NCBI GenBank assembly: GCA_018697195.1
Contig: CM031858.1
Location: 77,028,818 to 77,092,817 of the forward strand
Source of the DNA: Certhia americana
Lineage: Eukaryota > Chordata > Aves > Passeriformes > Certhiidae
Reading direction: 5' to 3'
Length of the DNA stretch: 64,000 bases
The stretch's first letter is position 1; every line of letters starts with the position of its first letter. Positions 37,016 through 50,240 of this stretch are shown here, one piece after another. The notes below the pieces were generated by a model. The model was not told the DNA's origin. It saw only the letters and a list, made by a program, of their open reading frames with translations, and made no database searches. Made by a program: the position numbers and the translations under genes.

Positions 37016-38265
37016 TTAAAAATTTTGCAAGGAATTTTCTTTCTTATTCATTCCTGGACTAGAATTCATTCAGTGTTATACCAGAATGCTTCCACAAAAT
37101 GGTAAAGGTTATTCCTCAGTTATGCTAGTACAGATGGAAGGAGATTTTGTTATTTCCTTTATTGGACTTTGTTGAAACTTCTGGAGTAATATTGTGATTA
37201 TTTTCTTCTTCTCTTACGGAATGTTTATACATTAGAAGTAGCTGAAAAACTATGCAGGAACTTTTAGAATTGCAATTTGAATGAATTAGAAAATATCATC
37301 CAGAAGCTGAACTAAAACATAATTTTGAATGAAATACTGATAACTGAAATCAAATTCTAGATATATAAAGGGTTTAGAACCTTCCAATATGAGTCTGCAG
37401 TAGGAAAATATTCTTTAAATGCAGAAAAAAAAATATCTAAATTCAGCAAAAGTAGAAATGCTTTAATCTTTGACTACCAGGTGAAGGGAGTGAATGTGAA
37501 CATAGGAAAAGGAATTTGCCAGAAGTACGAGAATTTATGGACTGTTAAAATAAGAATTTTAATCTTTTATGGAAAATGTTAGGGAAACATTATTTACATC
37601 ATGTGAAGCACTACTTTGCAGTCAAATACCTGTTAAAAACATATTATTTGTAGAGTTGTTGCTTAAAAAGTAATTAATCTTTTTTTCTTAGACAAAAACA
37701 AAAGGTGTTGTGCTGTTCAATACAATAAATTATAAGTATTCTGTCTTAATATATTCAAGAATTACTTATTCAACATCTTGATAACATAGCACTAGCACCA
37801 AAACGTACTAACAGAAAACTCTATCTAATAGTCACTTCCTAAAGACCAAATGCGGGTAGCACCAAAGTTGCAGATAGCTTAGTTTAAGTAGTAGTTTGTT
37901 CAACACTTCAGAGATAGATTATGCTAAAGTGGTAGATGGCTCACACTATGGTTCACAGGCTGGCTGATCAGTAAAGACTCAGATACCAGAATCAAGCTCT
38001 GAAATGGTCTCATTTTGGACAGAGAATGAAAAATGAATATATTTTACATGAGGTTGTGTAGGGAGTGGATATATTTTTTTTTATGCCTGCAGAAAAGTAC
38101 TGATAAAAAGAGCTGGAATTTTGTCCTGTAAAAGACATTGATTTAGGATTATTTTAGTGTATTAATATTTGCAAAGCATTAAGAAGAATTTATGCTTGTA
38201 GTAAAGAGTATCAGACCTTGAAAAAATTTGAAGCTCTGAAATTACAATTTAGAATAATTAAGCTA

Positions 38266-38266
<1 letters not shown>

Positions 38267-38293
<27 letters not shown>
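38267..38293. repeat. T27 homopolymer
   Basis: An uninterrupted run of 27 T on the plus strand between AGCTAC and AAAACATG. Confidence 0.95.
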
Positions 38294-38298
<5 letters not shown>

Positions 38299-38389
38299 AT
38301 GACTTAAGCATTTATTTAATTTTGGCATTCTTAAAAACATCTTCCACCACCTACTTTCACATATGCGATCTTACAAATATTAACACGCT

Positions 38390-38415
38390 ATTTATTTATT
38401 TATGTATTTATTTAT
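38390..38415. repeat. (TTTA)n tetranucleotide repeat
   Basis: Five to six TTTA units with one TGTA interruption. An ordinary microsatellite. Confidence 0.85.
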
Positions 38416-39239
38416 CTTCTTAACTAGGCTGGGAGCTTGATAGCACCTTGTTTAATGTAAACTTCCACGTTTATTCATTATTTCATAGTTAAGTTATAAA
38501 TCAGGAAACACTCTCTAATAAAATTTTAATTTTTTCAGTGAATAGCCAGTTGGTGTTGATTCTGTTTTAAGTAGTTTCAGTAGCCAGCACTTTCTCTAAG
38601 CCAGAAGGTGATCATGATGCTTATTTTGTATGTAAATACCTGGAAACATTTCCATTCTGATTTTCACTGTTCTTGTACTTCTTTCTTTGGTCATAAGTTG
38701 TCTGTTTTTGAGGGAGCAGAAACCTTGAATGAAAAACGTCCTTGTGACCATGTATTTTATTTCAGTTTTTTGGGAAATGTTTTTTATTAGAATGTTGGAA
38801 TTTTTTTCATTGAATCTCCAACTAGACCTTTGCATAATGATATCACTTCTGTTACTTCAGTCTGAATAGAAATGAAACATCTGCCTGTTTTATTTTCTAA
38901 TCCTGGCCTGTATGCTTTGGTAAACAAACAAAAAATTATTGGTAAAGCATTTTAGCATCTGAGAACATTGCTTTAAGAGCAATTGTGGAACCATCCACTC
39001 TAATCAAATGTATCAATGCTGCTTATTCAGGAGGTTTACATAAATAATTAAGATGTTTTACCACATAGAAATATCTTGCTTTCTACTCATGTGAAATAAC
39101 ACCTTTTTCAAAAATATTTAGTGAAAACCGCATCTGGGGAAAAAAAAAAAAAAAGGTCTTAAGAGCACAAAATTTTATCAACTACATGAAACATTTTAGA
39201 GAAGGAAATATAAGGTTATTTAAAAATAATTATATTTCA

Positions 39240-39870
39240 CAGAATCAGGAAATATCCTGAGTTGGAAAAGACCATTAAGTTCAGCTCCTGACTCTAAACA
39301 GAAAGTATTCCTGGAAGCTTAAAACGTAAACCCCATACCTAAAGGGTTTGTCAGTCTCTTTCTTAAAAACTTACAGGCCTGGGGCCATGACCGTTTCCCC
39401 CAGAAGGACTTTGTTCCAATGCTTGACAACGATCTCAGTAAAGAACTTTTTCCTGATAACCAATCTGAACATTCCATGATGCAGCTTTAAGCCATTCCCT
39501 CACACTGGGTCACAGACAACGGAGATCATCAAGATCATCTCTCTGTTCCCCCTCGCAGCAGGGGAAGGAGGCATCCCTCAGTCTTCTCTAAGGTAGAGAC
39601 TACATCTAGTGTCTCAAGTCATACCTTCTAGACCTTTCACCACCATTGTTGCCCTCCTTTGAACAAATTCTGATTTTTTTTATCATTTTGATGTGGGCCC
39701 TGAACTGCACACAGTGCTGAGGTGAGGTCATGACACTGCAGAGTAAAGCACAACAATCCCTTCTTTCAGCTGGTCAGCTCTAACATGCTTAATAGTCCCC
39801 AGGACAGGGCTGACCTTTTTGGTCATCAGTGACATTGTTGACTCAAGTCAGTCTTACCACAGTCCTCGTA
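39240..39870 (-). mobile_element. CR1 LINE fragment, C-terminal ORF2 and 3' end
   Basis: It begins at the plus-strand CACAGAATCAGGAAATATCC, the complement of the CR1 tail, and continues through TTGGAAAAGACCATTAAGTT. On the minus strand near 39,406-39,460 it encodes IRKKFFTEIVVKHWNKVLL, a clean match to the CR1 RKNFF...VVKHWNRL region. Further right, the complement of the DRTRGNG, LERVQ and KANG regions is recognisable up to about 39,865. Small indels break the reading frame. It is one of the better-preserved CR1 3' ends here and lies antisense to the inferred gene. Confidence 0.94.
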
Positions 39871-42423
39871 CAAATACTGTTCATACAGAGTATCTTTGTT
39901 TTATTTACTGGAATACAAACAGTGAAAACCCTCAGCTTTTTCTGTGAGATAAATAGTTGGATAAAGACACTTTAATTCATATTATTTGCCTATTGCCTAT
40001 TAGTGCTACTCCTTATGTGTTAGGAGCTTATTGCATTGTACAAGACAGAATAGCCTTTGCAATTGGGATTGTCTGCTATAGAGAGAATAATGGGTTTAAT
40101 GTACAAAGAATTAGACAGAATATATTTTCTATGAGGTATACCTTAGAAACTTGACTTTCCATGAGTTTATTTGTTCAGCAAATCTTTGTATTGCTCCATA
40201 TTTTTTTCTTCTTGTTACAGATGTAGCAACAGTAATATCTTCAAATTAATTTTTTAATCTTTCGTTACAACTTTGATTTACAAATACTGAAGTAGTGACT
40301 GTTTAGCTCTATTGCTGCCTGTATAGTTATAGATTTTTTCGGGTTGTGCTTCTGCTCATGAAGAGTTGATTTACATTAAATAGCTTTGACAAACATGATG
40401 CAAGTGTTTGGAGAATGTAAGATAAACATAATTCTTGGTAGTTGGTACATTCCAACTGAAAGCCCCAATCTATCTCAGTAGGGTCTGACTGACTTACTGA
40501 GCTTTTACCAGAGTGCTCATTAACACTCTGGTGATGTGTTCAGCAAATGCATTTAAGGCTCTTGAAAATTATTTAGGTTCAGTAGACTTGCCATGCTTTC
40601 AAGGCTCAATTCTGTCTCAGGAAAGAACATAGGGTTTTGTTAGTTATATCTTTGGTTTGCTTTATAAGGGCCCCTGAAACAATTTGTTGTGGCAGTGCTT
40701 TTCGTATTTATTTAACTATATGTTTTATAAACAAAACAGAATTATGGCTGTTAGGGATTATTGTGTGTGTGTGATTTCCCAGTCTTTCAGAATGATATCC
40801 ACCTATCATTAATCAAAATATATTTGCACTTGAATCTACTTGTGAAGTACTTTCTGGGTTCTACAGTGCTGAACTTAATGCCCCACAAAGTTTAAGCTCC
40901 TGTTATTGAAACTAATGACACAGTTACCCTGCAAATTTGGAATGGACTACAAGGTGCTACAGGAAAGAAGTTTTAAGCAAGAGTTTCCCTTGCTCAAAAA
41001 ATTGGTTGTGTATCTGTAGGCACCATAGGTCTTATGAGACTTCTCCTTGTTCTTCAGAAAACAAAGTAATTTTTGTAAATCTTGGGCTGCTTCTTTCTTG
41101 TCATCATTTGAAAGTATTATAAACCCCCCAGTTTCCTCTCTTTGTCATTACTGAAGAACTTATAGTTCTCCTCTTCCAGACTGAGTGGTAACATTGATTC
41201 TTTTTCAGGAAGTGAAAAATAGATGTTGGATTTGCACTTGCACACTATGTTAAAGATAGATTAGTGAGACCTACTTTGAAGTCTTAGTGGGTAAGAAAAA
41301 GGGGATAAATAGAAACTTCTGATTTAGCAAATGAGTATGATAGGAGGATATGTGTGAGTGTTAATCTTGTTGGATATTTCTTTCTAAGACACGAAAATAA
41401 TTAGTATTCAGACAAATAAGTTCAAGAATAGTCCTGGATATGCTAGGGGTTTTTTTTGTCCAGCATAACTAAATGGACATATTGAATCAAGGAAATAGTC
41501 AAGTTCTATCTGTCAGCCAGAAGTTTTCACCACGTGAAAAAAAATAACTTGTAGAATGATTGTGATTTATGACCAATTTTCTTATTAAGAAGAAAAAACA
41601 AACAGAAAGGCCTATGTAATGAACCTGCCACTTAATTTTCATAACAACCAATAAAAACAAATGTTTACCTGCAGTCTTAGGTAATTGTAACTCATGAGTT
41701 TAATTTGTAAGGTGAAATTCAATAATTTCTGTTTCGTAAATAAAAGAGAAATCCTCATATCCTATATTTTTAAAATAGTTGCTATGAACCAGGTTTTCTA
41801 TAAACTGCACACATATAAAAAATTGTACTTTTTTTGTGTTCCAAAACAGATTCATTTCCTGAGTACTTCTTTTAATACTATCAGGATTGTTGAAAGACAA
41901 AATTATTCCTACTTCTATGAGTTATTGTCCTTGATACTGAAGGTGAGAGAAAAGAAGATTCAAGAGAGACTTCATGGTACTAGTCCTATATTACATGAAA
42001 TGTGGTACCAAAAAAACCCAAGGAGAATAAAGTGCAAGGAGTATTTCAAATGCGTTTTTGAGATCATCAACTACTCTGCCTTCACTTCAGCCAAATTTTG
42101 AAAAACTCCTGCAATGAATTTACTGTTATTCTACTGAATGACAGGGTAGTCAAGCTAACACTAAATCAGAGATGTAATCTGCATGGTCTGTAGTATCTTG
42201 TAGTGACAATGGAAACTTTTAAGTGAAGGATAGATAGCAACAAGGGGATACTTTTCTGTGTGGATTTCTTTTTTATGTTATCCATCATATCTTTTTCTAA
42301 ATATGAGGGGATAACTTGTAGTGACTTTACCACATTCTCTCAGGCTTTTACAAAGTCTTTTCACCCACAACATCTGCATAGAGTAGCCAACATGCTTTCC
42401 AAAATTCCTAGGGGGTTACTCGC

Positions 42424-42546
42424 TTTGTTTTTGGGGGGTTTTTTTTTGTTTGGTTTGGTTTGGTTTTTTGGTGGTGGTTGTAATTGTTTTTTTTATTGTT
42501 GGGTTTTTGTCATTGCTTTTTGTTGTTTTTGTTTTGTTTTGTTTTT
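42424..42546. repeat. G/T-rich low-complexity tract with spaced GG blocks
   Basis: About 120 bases are almost entirely G and T on the plus strand. They include a G6 block and GG-TTT-GG-TTT-GG-TTT spacing at about 42,452-42,472. Such spacing could allow a weak two-tier G-quadruplex in the plus-strand transcript. Frames across it (42,260-42,684) are runs of Phe, Gly, Leu and Cys from base composition only. Confidence 0.85.
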
Positions 42547-43698
42547 CAATGTATATACTTACTTTTAAAGATTTATGCTAGCTCTGAATCTTTTCTCAAG
42601 TTTAAACAAAGTTATAGTCTGGGCTATGCATTTAGTACTGTAAGTGAACTCTTCATTGCGCAACTCAATTTTATCCATAGCTGAGTTGATTATTTACTAT
42701 GACTGTTAGTATATCATAGGAACTGCATGGTTCTGTACAGGCATGTTTCCTTCCAAAGCGAAATGGGGGAGTAGGAACAGGCATAATGCCTTTATAAAAT
42801 TATCGTTTGAAAAAATGTGATCTATATCACAGTAGTAAAAATTCATCTGCCTGCTAATAAATATACTAAATAGTCTGTTCTGTTTTGGAGAGTGAGATTT
42901 TTTCTGCAATTTACTGAGCTGTTGTACAAATGCCTTGTTCTTTTCTGCATCCTATGCATGAAATAACTCACAGTGACACTGACACACTTTATCTTCAGAG
43001 CCATCACAGAATATTGTAATTCCATTCCTACAATATTGTGAAAGTTGATGTATTCATTTAAGTAAAGCTAGAGCTGTACCTTCTGCTGGATCACACATTT
43101 CACAATGTCAGCCAAGAAGATAATTTAGTAGGATGATTTTTGCATACTAAGAATCAGTCTGAGAACATTTGCACTCCTTTAAGTATTCAATTTATGCCTT
43201 GGCACTAATCATGAAGATAGAAAACAGTTACCTTAAGCTCTGGGTACTTACCCAGCTGGGCCACTTATTCTGGAGCATGGAGCAGTGTGGGTACTGTTAG
43301 GGTGCTCTGATCACCATCAAAATCCCAAGATGTAGTAGAGGGGCCTAATGTAAATGGTAGAGTCACACATGGAAAAAGCAGGTGTTTTCCTGTAACCTGA
43401 CAGAAAACTACAGCTGCATCATTTTTATATGGAAGCCAATTTTCTCTCTTATCAGAACAGCAATACGATTAGAAAAATTCTTATAATGTTACATCCCTGC
43501 TCTGAATAAGAAAAATATTTCAACATAATTTCTTTTTCTAAGTTTATATATGTACTTAAAATATTTGCTTCAAATACAAACCACAAAATAGGTTGATAGT
43601 CTTTTTTTCCTTGGATTATTCATCTCCTAATAATAGAGTTTTGGTTTGCAGTTTTTTACAGTGGAGTATATGGTTCACACCTTGTATTATTATACTGC

Positions 43699-43720
43699 TT
43701 TTTTTTTTTTTTTTTTTTTT
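43699..43720. repeat. T22 homopolymer
   Basis: An uninterrupted run of 22 T on the plus strand. Confidence 0.95.
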
Positions 43721-46449
43721 CTGACTTTCAATGGTCTAACAGAATACAATTATTTATTTTGAAAAATAATGCACTTTCTTGTGCATTACTGAATAAATAA
43801 ATATAACCTTGTTGCTAGTCTGTGACAAAAGAGCTACTTGGTATTATAAGACTTCAATGAGGAGCTTTCCAAACATAAGAGATCTGAAATATTATAGAGA
43901 ATTAGATTCTTTTTTTTGTTGTTGTTGTTATTTAATGTTTCTGATTTTTCTCTTTTTATTATAATTTTTAAAATCTACACTCTGAATTTTCATGTGTGAT
44001 CCTAAAATTTTTGGATTATTTTGTTTTATTTCTTTTTTTGATGGTCAAAATGGGAAACTATTGTTTTAGAACAAAATAAAAACATCTGGAAAATGTAGCT
44101 TCAAGTCATTGAAATCATCAAATTGTTGATTTTTTTGCTTAAAATATGACTACTAAAATATGTTTTCAAATACTTTTGAAAAAAAATGAAAATAGGACAG
44201 TAACATTCTAATGTAAATGTATACAACAGCAATTTTCTACAGAATTTAAACATTCTACAGAAAAAGATCTGATTTATCTGGTGGCTATGTGGTGGAAAAC
44301 AGAGACAGTTTTGTGACCTGGGACTGATTCTCTGTAGTAATTTTCTTTTGAACATAGTAGGATTTACTTTTATCCTTGGCAAAATACATAGGGTTCTGTT
44401 CATGAATTTACTTTGACCATGACCCTTCATGGTTATTTGAGCTGTTGCTCCCTAATATCCTAAGTATAGAATGGAGCAACATTTATTTCATTAAACAGCC
44501 TCAAAAATAACTAGTTTATTTAAAACTATAAAGATTGATGGTATTCCCTGTAAATGTTTAGTAATTACAAAAACAGAAAAAATAAAGAAAAGAAATCTAA
44601 GGTGAAAAAATCAAGAATATGTGCCAAATGAAGAAGAAACTAAAATCCCTTAATTGTACAGTTTCACAAGTATGGAAGCAAAATTTTTTTCAGCCTCGAC
44701 TTAGTACTAAAATCATTTTTTATTATTATATGTCAGAGACCAACAAAATGGAATGATAAAACTGATAATGATATAAATATGTGTGTTCCTCACATTTTTT
44801 TTCTTTTTTTTTTTTTCATTCTTTCTAGAAAAACCCATAGTTTTTCATTTTAGAATAGTGTAAATGTGTTAGTGAGGAATAAGGCAGTTGAAAGGGTGAA
44901 TTTAAAATTAACAGTTTTTTTGTCTTGGAACTTTTTGCTGTTTTATGTAATAATGCCTTAAGCTTCTCTTCTGGATTCTATGTCCTTATAATTCAGACTG
45001 AATCAGAAATATTTCAAGACAGATAAGAGTAAAAGAGAAGGAACAATACAATGAAAAAGTAATGAATTATTTTTATATAATGTGTGTATTAATGTGTGCG
45101 TGCAAAAATTTTATGCATGCTGCAAACTTATGTTTAAAGTTGCCTTCTTTACAATTCAGGGAACCACAAGAACCACAAATTTTATAGACTAACATTTGAA
45201 GAACAGAGAACCATTGAATTGAAATGTTGTCCTCAGCCAAGAGCTGAAATTCCATCTGGGCAGCTCAGTTTGCAAGTGCTTTCAGCTCATTAGCGTGAGC
45301 TTCATTGAACATTTCCTCTTTTTTCTTTTTTAAGTCACACATAGTGTGATAATGTAGTTGCAGGACCTGTTATAGAAGAAAACATCTAGACAGTTTTCCT
45401 TCGTTAATTTGAAAAGAACTTTTGGTTATAATGGGGTTTGAATTTTGCTCCTTTTTATCTGTCAACCAAGAGTAACTTCCAAAATTCCTGGGACCAATGG
45501 ACATTCAGCTACGATTCCTGGCATCACAAGAACAATTCCCTATAACCTAGAATTTTGAGGAAGCGTACAACACATGGAGATTTTTGCAGATAAGGAATTT
45601 TACTCTTCCCTCTTTCCCATTCCTATCCCTTCCTCAGACTACCTGGAAGTGTGAGCATGACTTTAAGAGAAAGCAGGGATTTCACCTGTGCAAAATCTCA
45701 AAAAATTATCCTTTTATATCCATGAAATGTGTAGGACATCACTGGCTACTTGCACTTGTGCTATATTTTCTGAATTTCACACACAAAATTTCTTTCACAG
45801 TCACTGGCACAAAGTAAGTCCTCATCTGCATGTCCTTTTTTTTCCAAGGAATCAAGGAATTTATGGACCAAGTCACTCATTTTGTTCTGATGTGTGTTTT
45901 ATGCCCCATTTATTAAAAAGCTGTGAGCTATTTCTTCAGAATTTGTTTGAAGGCAGAAGGAAGCAACAAAACTTGCAGGAAACAGGGATGTTAAGTTAAT
46001 GTTATTGAAGTCATCATATCAATCAAACTGATTATAATGTGACAAGCATTTACTCCTGGTTTTCTCCACCAACTCACAAAATTCAAATTAATTCATTTTT
46101 TTGCTTTTTATAACATGTTTCTTATAATATTCATAGAAAAATTTCCTGAATTCTTTGGAGCTACAGGGTATATAGAAAAAAAGACGAAAGAAGATGCTTC
46201 CCAAATCATATTGATCAAAATGATTAGGCATACAAATACACTGTAAACTAACTGTCTCAAAAAAACTTTTTCCTCCTGTATTATAGTCATCAAAACCCCA
46301 GCAGTAACCTCAGTGGGTCTGATTGCTCTTCCCCTTCATTAAAGAGATGCTTTTCTCTTTTGGCATTATCATCACTGGAATTCTACTTACCCTATTTTGA
46401 CTTAATTGATTGTCCAGAGTTTGCAGTTCTGCAATTCCATCCAAGAGAA

Positions 46450-46595
46450 ACTATGGAAATTATGGAGATATTCAAGAACTGTATGGACACAATCCTGAGC
46501 CATATGCTCTAGAATTACCCTGCTTGAGCAGGTTAGAGCAGATGACTCCCTGTGGTCCTTTCCAACCTGACCCATTCTGTGATTCTCTGATATTG
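46450..46595 (+). mobile_element. CR1 LINE 3' end, short fragment
   Basis: On the plus strand GGAGATATTCAAGAACTGTA (about 46,462) leads into the CACAATCCTGAGCCATATGC block. It continues with ACCCTGCTTGAGCAGG, GTGGTCCTTTCCAACCTGAC and the terminal ATTCTGTGATTCTCTGA. This is a CR1 3' end of a subfamily distinct from the other copies. It is only about 145 bases long, a severe 5' truncation, with the terminal microsatellite intact. Frames on both strands across it are not genes. Confidence 0.93.
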
Positions 46596-49300
46596 AGGCG
46601 TGAAGAGATTTATTGGTGTTGTGTAGAAACCTGAGTCTCACAAACCCTTATTTATTACCATATATTCATTCTTTTTCTCTCTGCTACTTTTTACATGATT
46701 ATAGACAAACTGCAATCCATATTTGTAAACAGGGAAAGCTGAAGGATTAGTAGCTGCCTGTATTTTAGATTTGATATTTAAAGAAGCAAAAACCAAAACA
46801 CCCAAAACCTTCAGCACACAAAGTCATCAAAGATATTTTTATAGGATGTGATTTATATTGATCTCTTTGTCACAAGGACAGTGTCAAATACTGACTGATC
46901 CTATGCTTGAATTTGTTGATTCCATTTACATTTCACACATGAAGGGTTTGTTTGAATGGCCTGAGGAGAAGAAAGACCTTTTTCCACTGGACCCTGACAT
47001 ATACTTGTATAAAAGGGATCCTAAGTTTTTAATACTCTTAAAATATTAAGTCACAGGGGCAAGAAAAAAAAAAGGTGAAGTTACAGTAATAATAAATAGT
47101 ATTTCAAAGGCCATTCAGTTTTTAAACCAGTGTGGAAAAAAAAAAAAAAACTGGCTTTGTTTTGTGCCAATAGAGAGAAAAAAAACGTTGGAAAAGTCTT
47201 TCTTGCACTAAGTTGTGAGGTCTGTGCCTCAGTCTGTTCACACCATGCTGATTTTGCAGCAATGACTCCCACACCCTCATAGAAAGGGTCACAGCTGAAG
47301 CTGGTTAAGGATCTGTGTTGTTCATTCAGCTTCCTGAAATGACTAACAAAGGACAGGTTCTAAATGACATGAGGTGAATCTCAGTGGAAGGAACCACTTT
47401 GATACAGGGTTCTGATTTGAAGACCCGACTCAACTCCCTAAGGAAACAAGAGGAACCCTGTCCTAAACCTTCTGTTGTGAAAAGTGCAGCAAGGGTCACT
47501 GAAGATGAAACACACTACTGCAGTCCCAACTGAACCATTTTATCAGAATTAACTGGAAAAATTGTATCTTTAATTCAATTACATATTCCTGTAACTGAGC
47601 CCTCCAATTTAAATGCAGAGTGCCCCTATATTTTCTGCTCTATTTGAATGGAAGAAATGGGAGAGAGATCACTGAGAATAGTACTCTAAGGCACAGAAAA
47701 TCTATTTATATGCAGGAATATAAATACATTATGAAGGCAAAACCTGAATAAAATTTATGTAGAATGTATCATCATGTATCTCTTGTCACCTTTTCCCAGT
47801 TCCATGTTTTCCACTATTATGTATATATACAATAAAGATACAGGTGCTGTTGTATATAGAGAGATTCCAATTTTAGTTTGATTCAATGTTCTCTATTTTG
47901 TACAGCCAAATCTGAAGGACTCTTTAAGCCCATTCAAGTAATCGACATTAATCCAAACAAATAGTTATTTATACCTATGTTTTGTAATTTTGGTGAATTA
48001 GTATTACACACACAGGATACTTTGCTTTGTCCAAATAAGCAGAAAAACCCCCTCTGTTTTCCCTCAGCAAGTAGCATCACTTTTAAGAATATTTCTCTAA
48101 TAACCTCATTTCACAACAGCTGTCACACAAATTAAAGTCATATATGATGAATGTACATAAAAAAAAAACTGCAGAGAGGGGATGGGTTATCTGATGGAAT
48201 ATATTTTTGTTGTGAACTCAGTTTTGTGAGCTAGATTTAATACATGAACAGAATCTTGTGTGCTGTTGCATTTTTGGGTGTTGCGACCATTTACCATTAG
48301 GCAGACATAGATGTTAAAGAGATATCATGATGACAAAATAAATATTTATTTCTATTACAGGGTACAGTCTGGAAAAAAAATAGAGTTAAAGCAAAAAAAT
48401 TGATTATTTACATCTTGGAGGAAATTTCTTGTTTTACATATACCTTGTTTCTGGAACTATGATAGCAGCAGATTGTGAAATTTGTTCTTAAAGAAGCCTT
48501 GAACACTTATTTTCCTAAATTTCTCTCAATGGTGAGCCTTAAGAACAAGATTTTCTTACTGATATGGTTATGATTACGCCCAAGTCACTGTGGATCTTTT
48601 CTAAGTAGGGAAAACATGACTAGCATTACCCTTTATTTATTGTTGAGTGTTCAAGTGAGTATATCAAAGATCTAAAATAAAAGGTATTTTTATATTTTCT
48701 TTTGATACCTTGGTTAATATTTTATAAACCTTTTCAAAATAAAGCAAACCACAAGAAATGCATGCTAGCTTAGTGAATGAGAACTTGTATTCCTGTATAG
48801 GTACAATAAATTATTAATTTTTATTTCTGTAATTTAGAGTGAGTCTAAAGAAGCAAACACACCGAGGGCTAAGCTACAGAATTTGACCTCTCTGCAGGGT
48901 TGTTACACTTTGAATCTCACATTTGAGGAGCTTCCTTATTATTTGAAAAAGTCAATGTATCTCTTCAAGTAATGTATATGTGAGAAAATTCCTTCTGTGA
49001 GGTTGCTATTGCACACTGCTTTCTACTGAGCATTTAAAGTCATGAAAGTTATGTTCATTATAAATAAGATGATCTGTAGACTCACTGAAGCAACTGAAGT
49101 GATTTGCTTTTGGCTATGTCTTTAGCAGTTACAGTAAAAAAAGTGCACTGAAGAGCATGCCAAATAATTTTTCTTTTGTTCTTGGTTACAATTCCAGCCT
49201 TATTTGAACTAACTTGTAGTGATCGTTCTCTCCCTAGTTAACATTTTTGAGCTGAATCAATCCAGCTTCCTCAGCTGTGATCTTCATGTTTCTTATCCAC

Positions 49301-49588
49301 TTACAATGCCTCTGAAGGTGCTGGAAAACCCCAGGGAGGATCTTTATGGAGTTCAACTATTCTGTATTTAGAATTCAGAGTAGACTTGTCTGTTCCAAAC
49401 ATGTATTTTGGGTGCAGTTTAAACTGTGGCCTGTTGCACAGTCCAGTCCACAGACCAAGTATCTGTATGGCACCAAACTGCATATCCATATACAGAGTGT
49501 CTTGGTCATCCAAGGCAGAGTGCAAGAAAACAGCAAAGACTGAGACTTTGTGTTCCAGCCTGCACCGATAAATGAACAAATGGGGCAA
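49301..49588 (-). other. Stop-poor block of unknown nature
   Basis: The minus strand is open for 95 codons, and two plus frames (49,346-49,543 and 49,386-49,571) are open over much of the same stretch. That is unusual in this AT-rich window. GC content is locally higher. I do not recognise the minus-strand peptide (it contains TGLCNRPQFKLHPKYMF) or either plus peptide. The block could be an old retrocopy, a conserved untranslated exon, an unclassified repeat or chance. No transposon landmark is evident. Confidence 0.25.
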
Positions 49589-49975
49589 CCGTGGGAAGAA
49601 TGGAGGAACTGATATATTTATACACTTTGTATAAACATTTTTTTGCTTTTATGGCCTTTTTCCATTCTGTCACTCTGTTCCTCTTGTTTTTATTTTAAAA
49701 GATCTTTTAGGAAGAATCATTCAGTCCTGTAGGCTGAGTCCAGCTCCTCCTGAAAAGTGTGTGTGAAGAAAAATATTCCATCATTTCTTTCTTCCCTTGT
49801 TATGTATGCTTTCCTTAGGCTCGCAGTTTCTGTGCCACAAAAATTTATTGTTAGAATATCCAGCTTAATTTTAAAAAAAATCAGGAGGATTTTTTCCTTT
49901 AGCATGCAAGAAAGATCTAAAACTTATTTCATTGTACTCCTCTGTACTCAAAACCAAAATTAAAAGTAGCGCTTA

Positions 49976-50110
49976 TTTTTTTTTTTTTTTCTTTTTTTCT
50001 TTTTTTTTTTTTTTTCCTTTTTTTTTTTTTGGGTATCAATAAAAAAAAACAAAAGTTTGCCCATCTGATAACCCATATTTCTATAACAAAAGGCATCAGT
50101 ACTTTGATTT

Positions 50111-50156
<46 letters not shown>

Positions 50157-50240
50157 TTTTTTTTTTTGAGGTATCAATAAAAAAAAAAAGTTGCCATCTT
50201 GATAACCCATATTTCTATAACAAAAGGCATCAGTACTTTT
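49976..50240. repeat. Tandem duplication of a poly-T-linked unit
   Basis: An interrupted T-rich tract (49,976-50,030) precedes a segment starting GGTATCAATAAAAAAAA (50,032) and ending GGCATCAGTACTTTG (about 50,105). A T39 run (50,113-50,151) and more T (50,154-50,167) follow, then the same segment again from 50,170 to about 50,240. Both copies share GATAACCCATATTTCTATAA and CAAAAGGCATCAGTACTTT. Copy 1 has a short CAAAAGTTTG insert relative to copy 2. The period is about 134-138 bases. Lysine-rich minus-strand frames here are artefacts. Confidence 0.9.

Noticed and set aside
41694..42101. 135-codon plus frame
   Set aside because: Lys, Ile, Phe and Tyr-rich composition typical of AT-rich non-coding DNA. 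No recognised domain and an overlapping minus frame.
49929..50210. Lysine-rich 93-codon minus frame
   Set aside because: It is the translation of T-rich tracts and the tandem duplication, not a protein.
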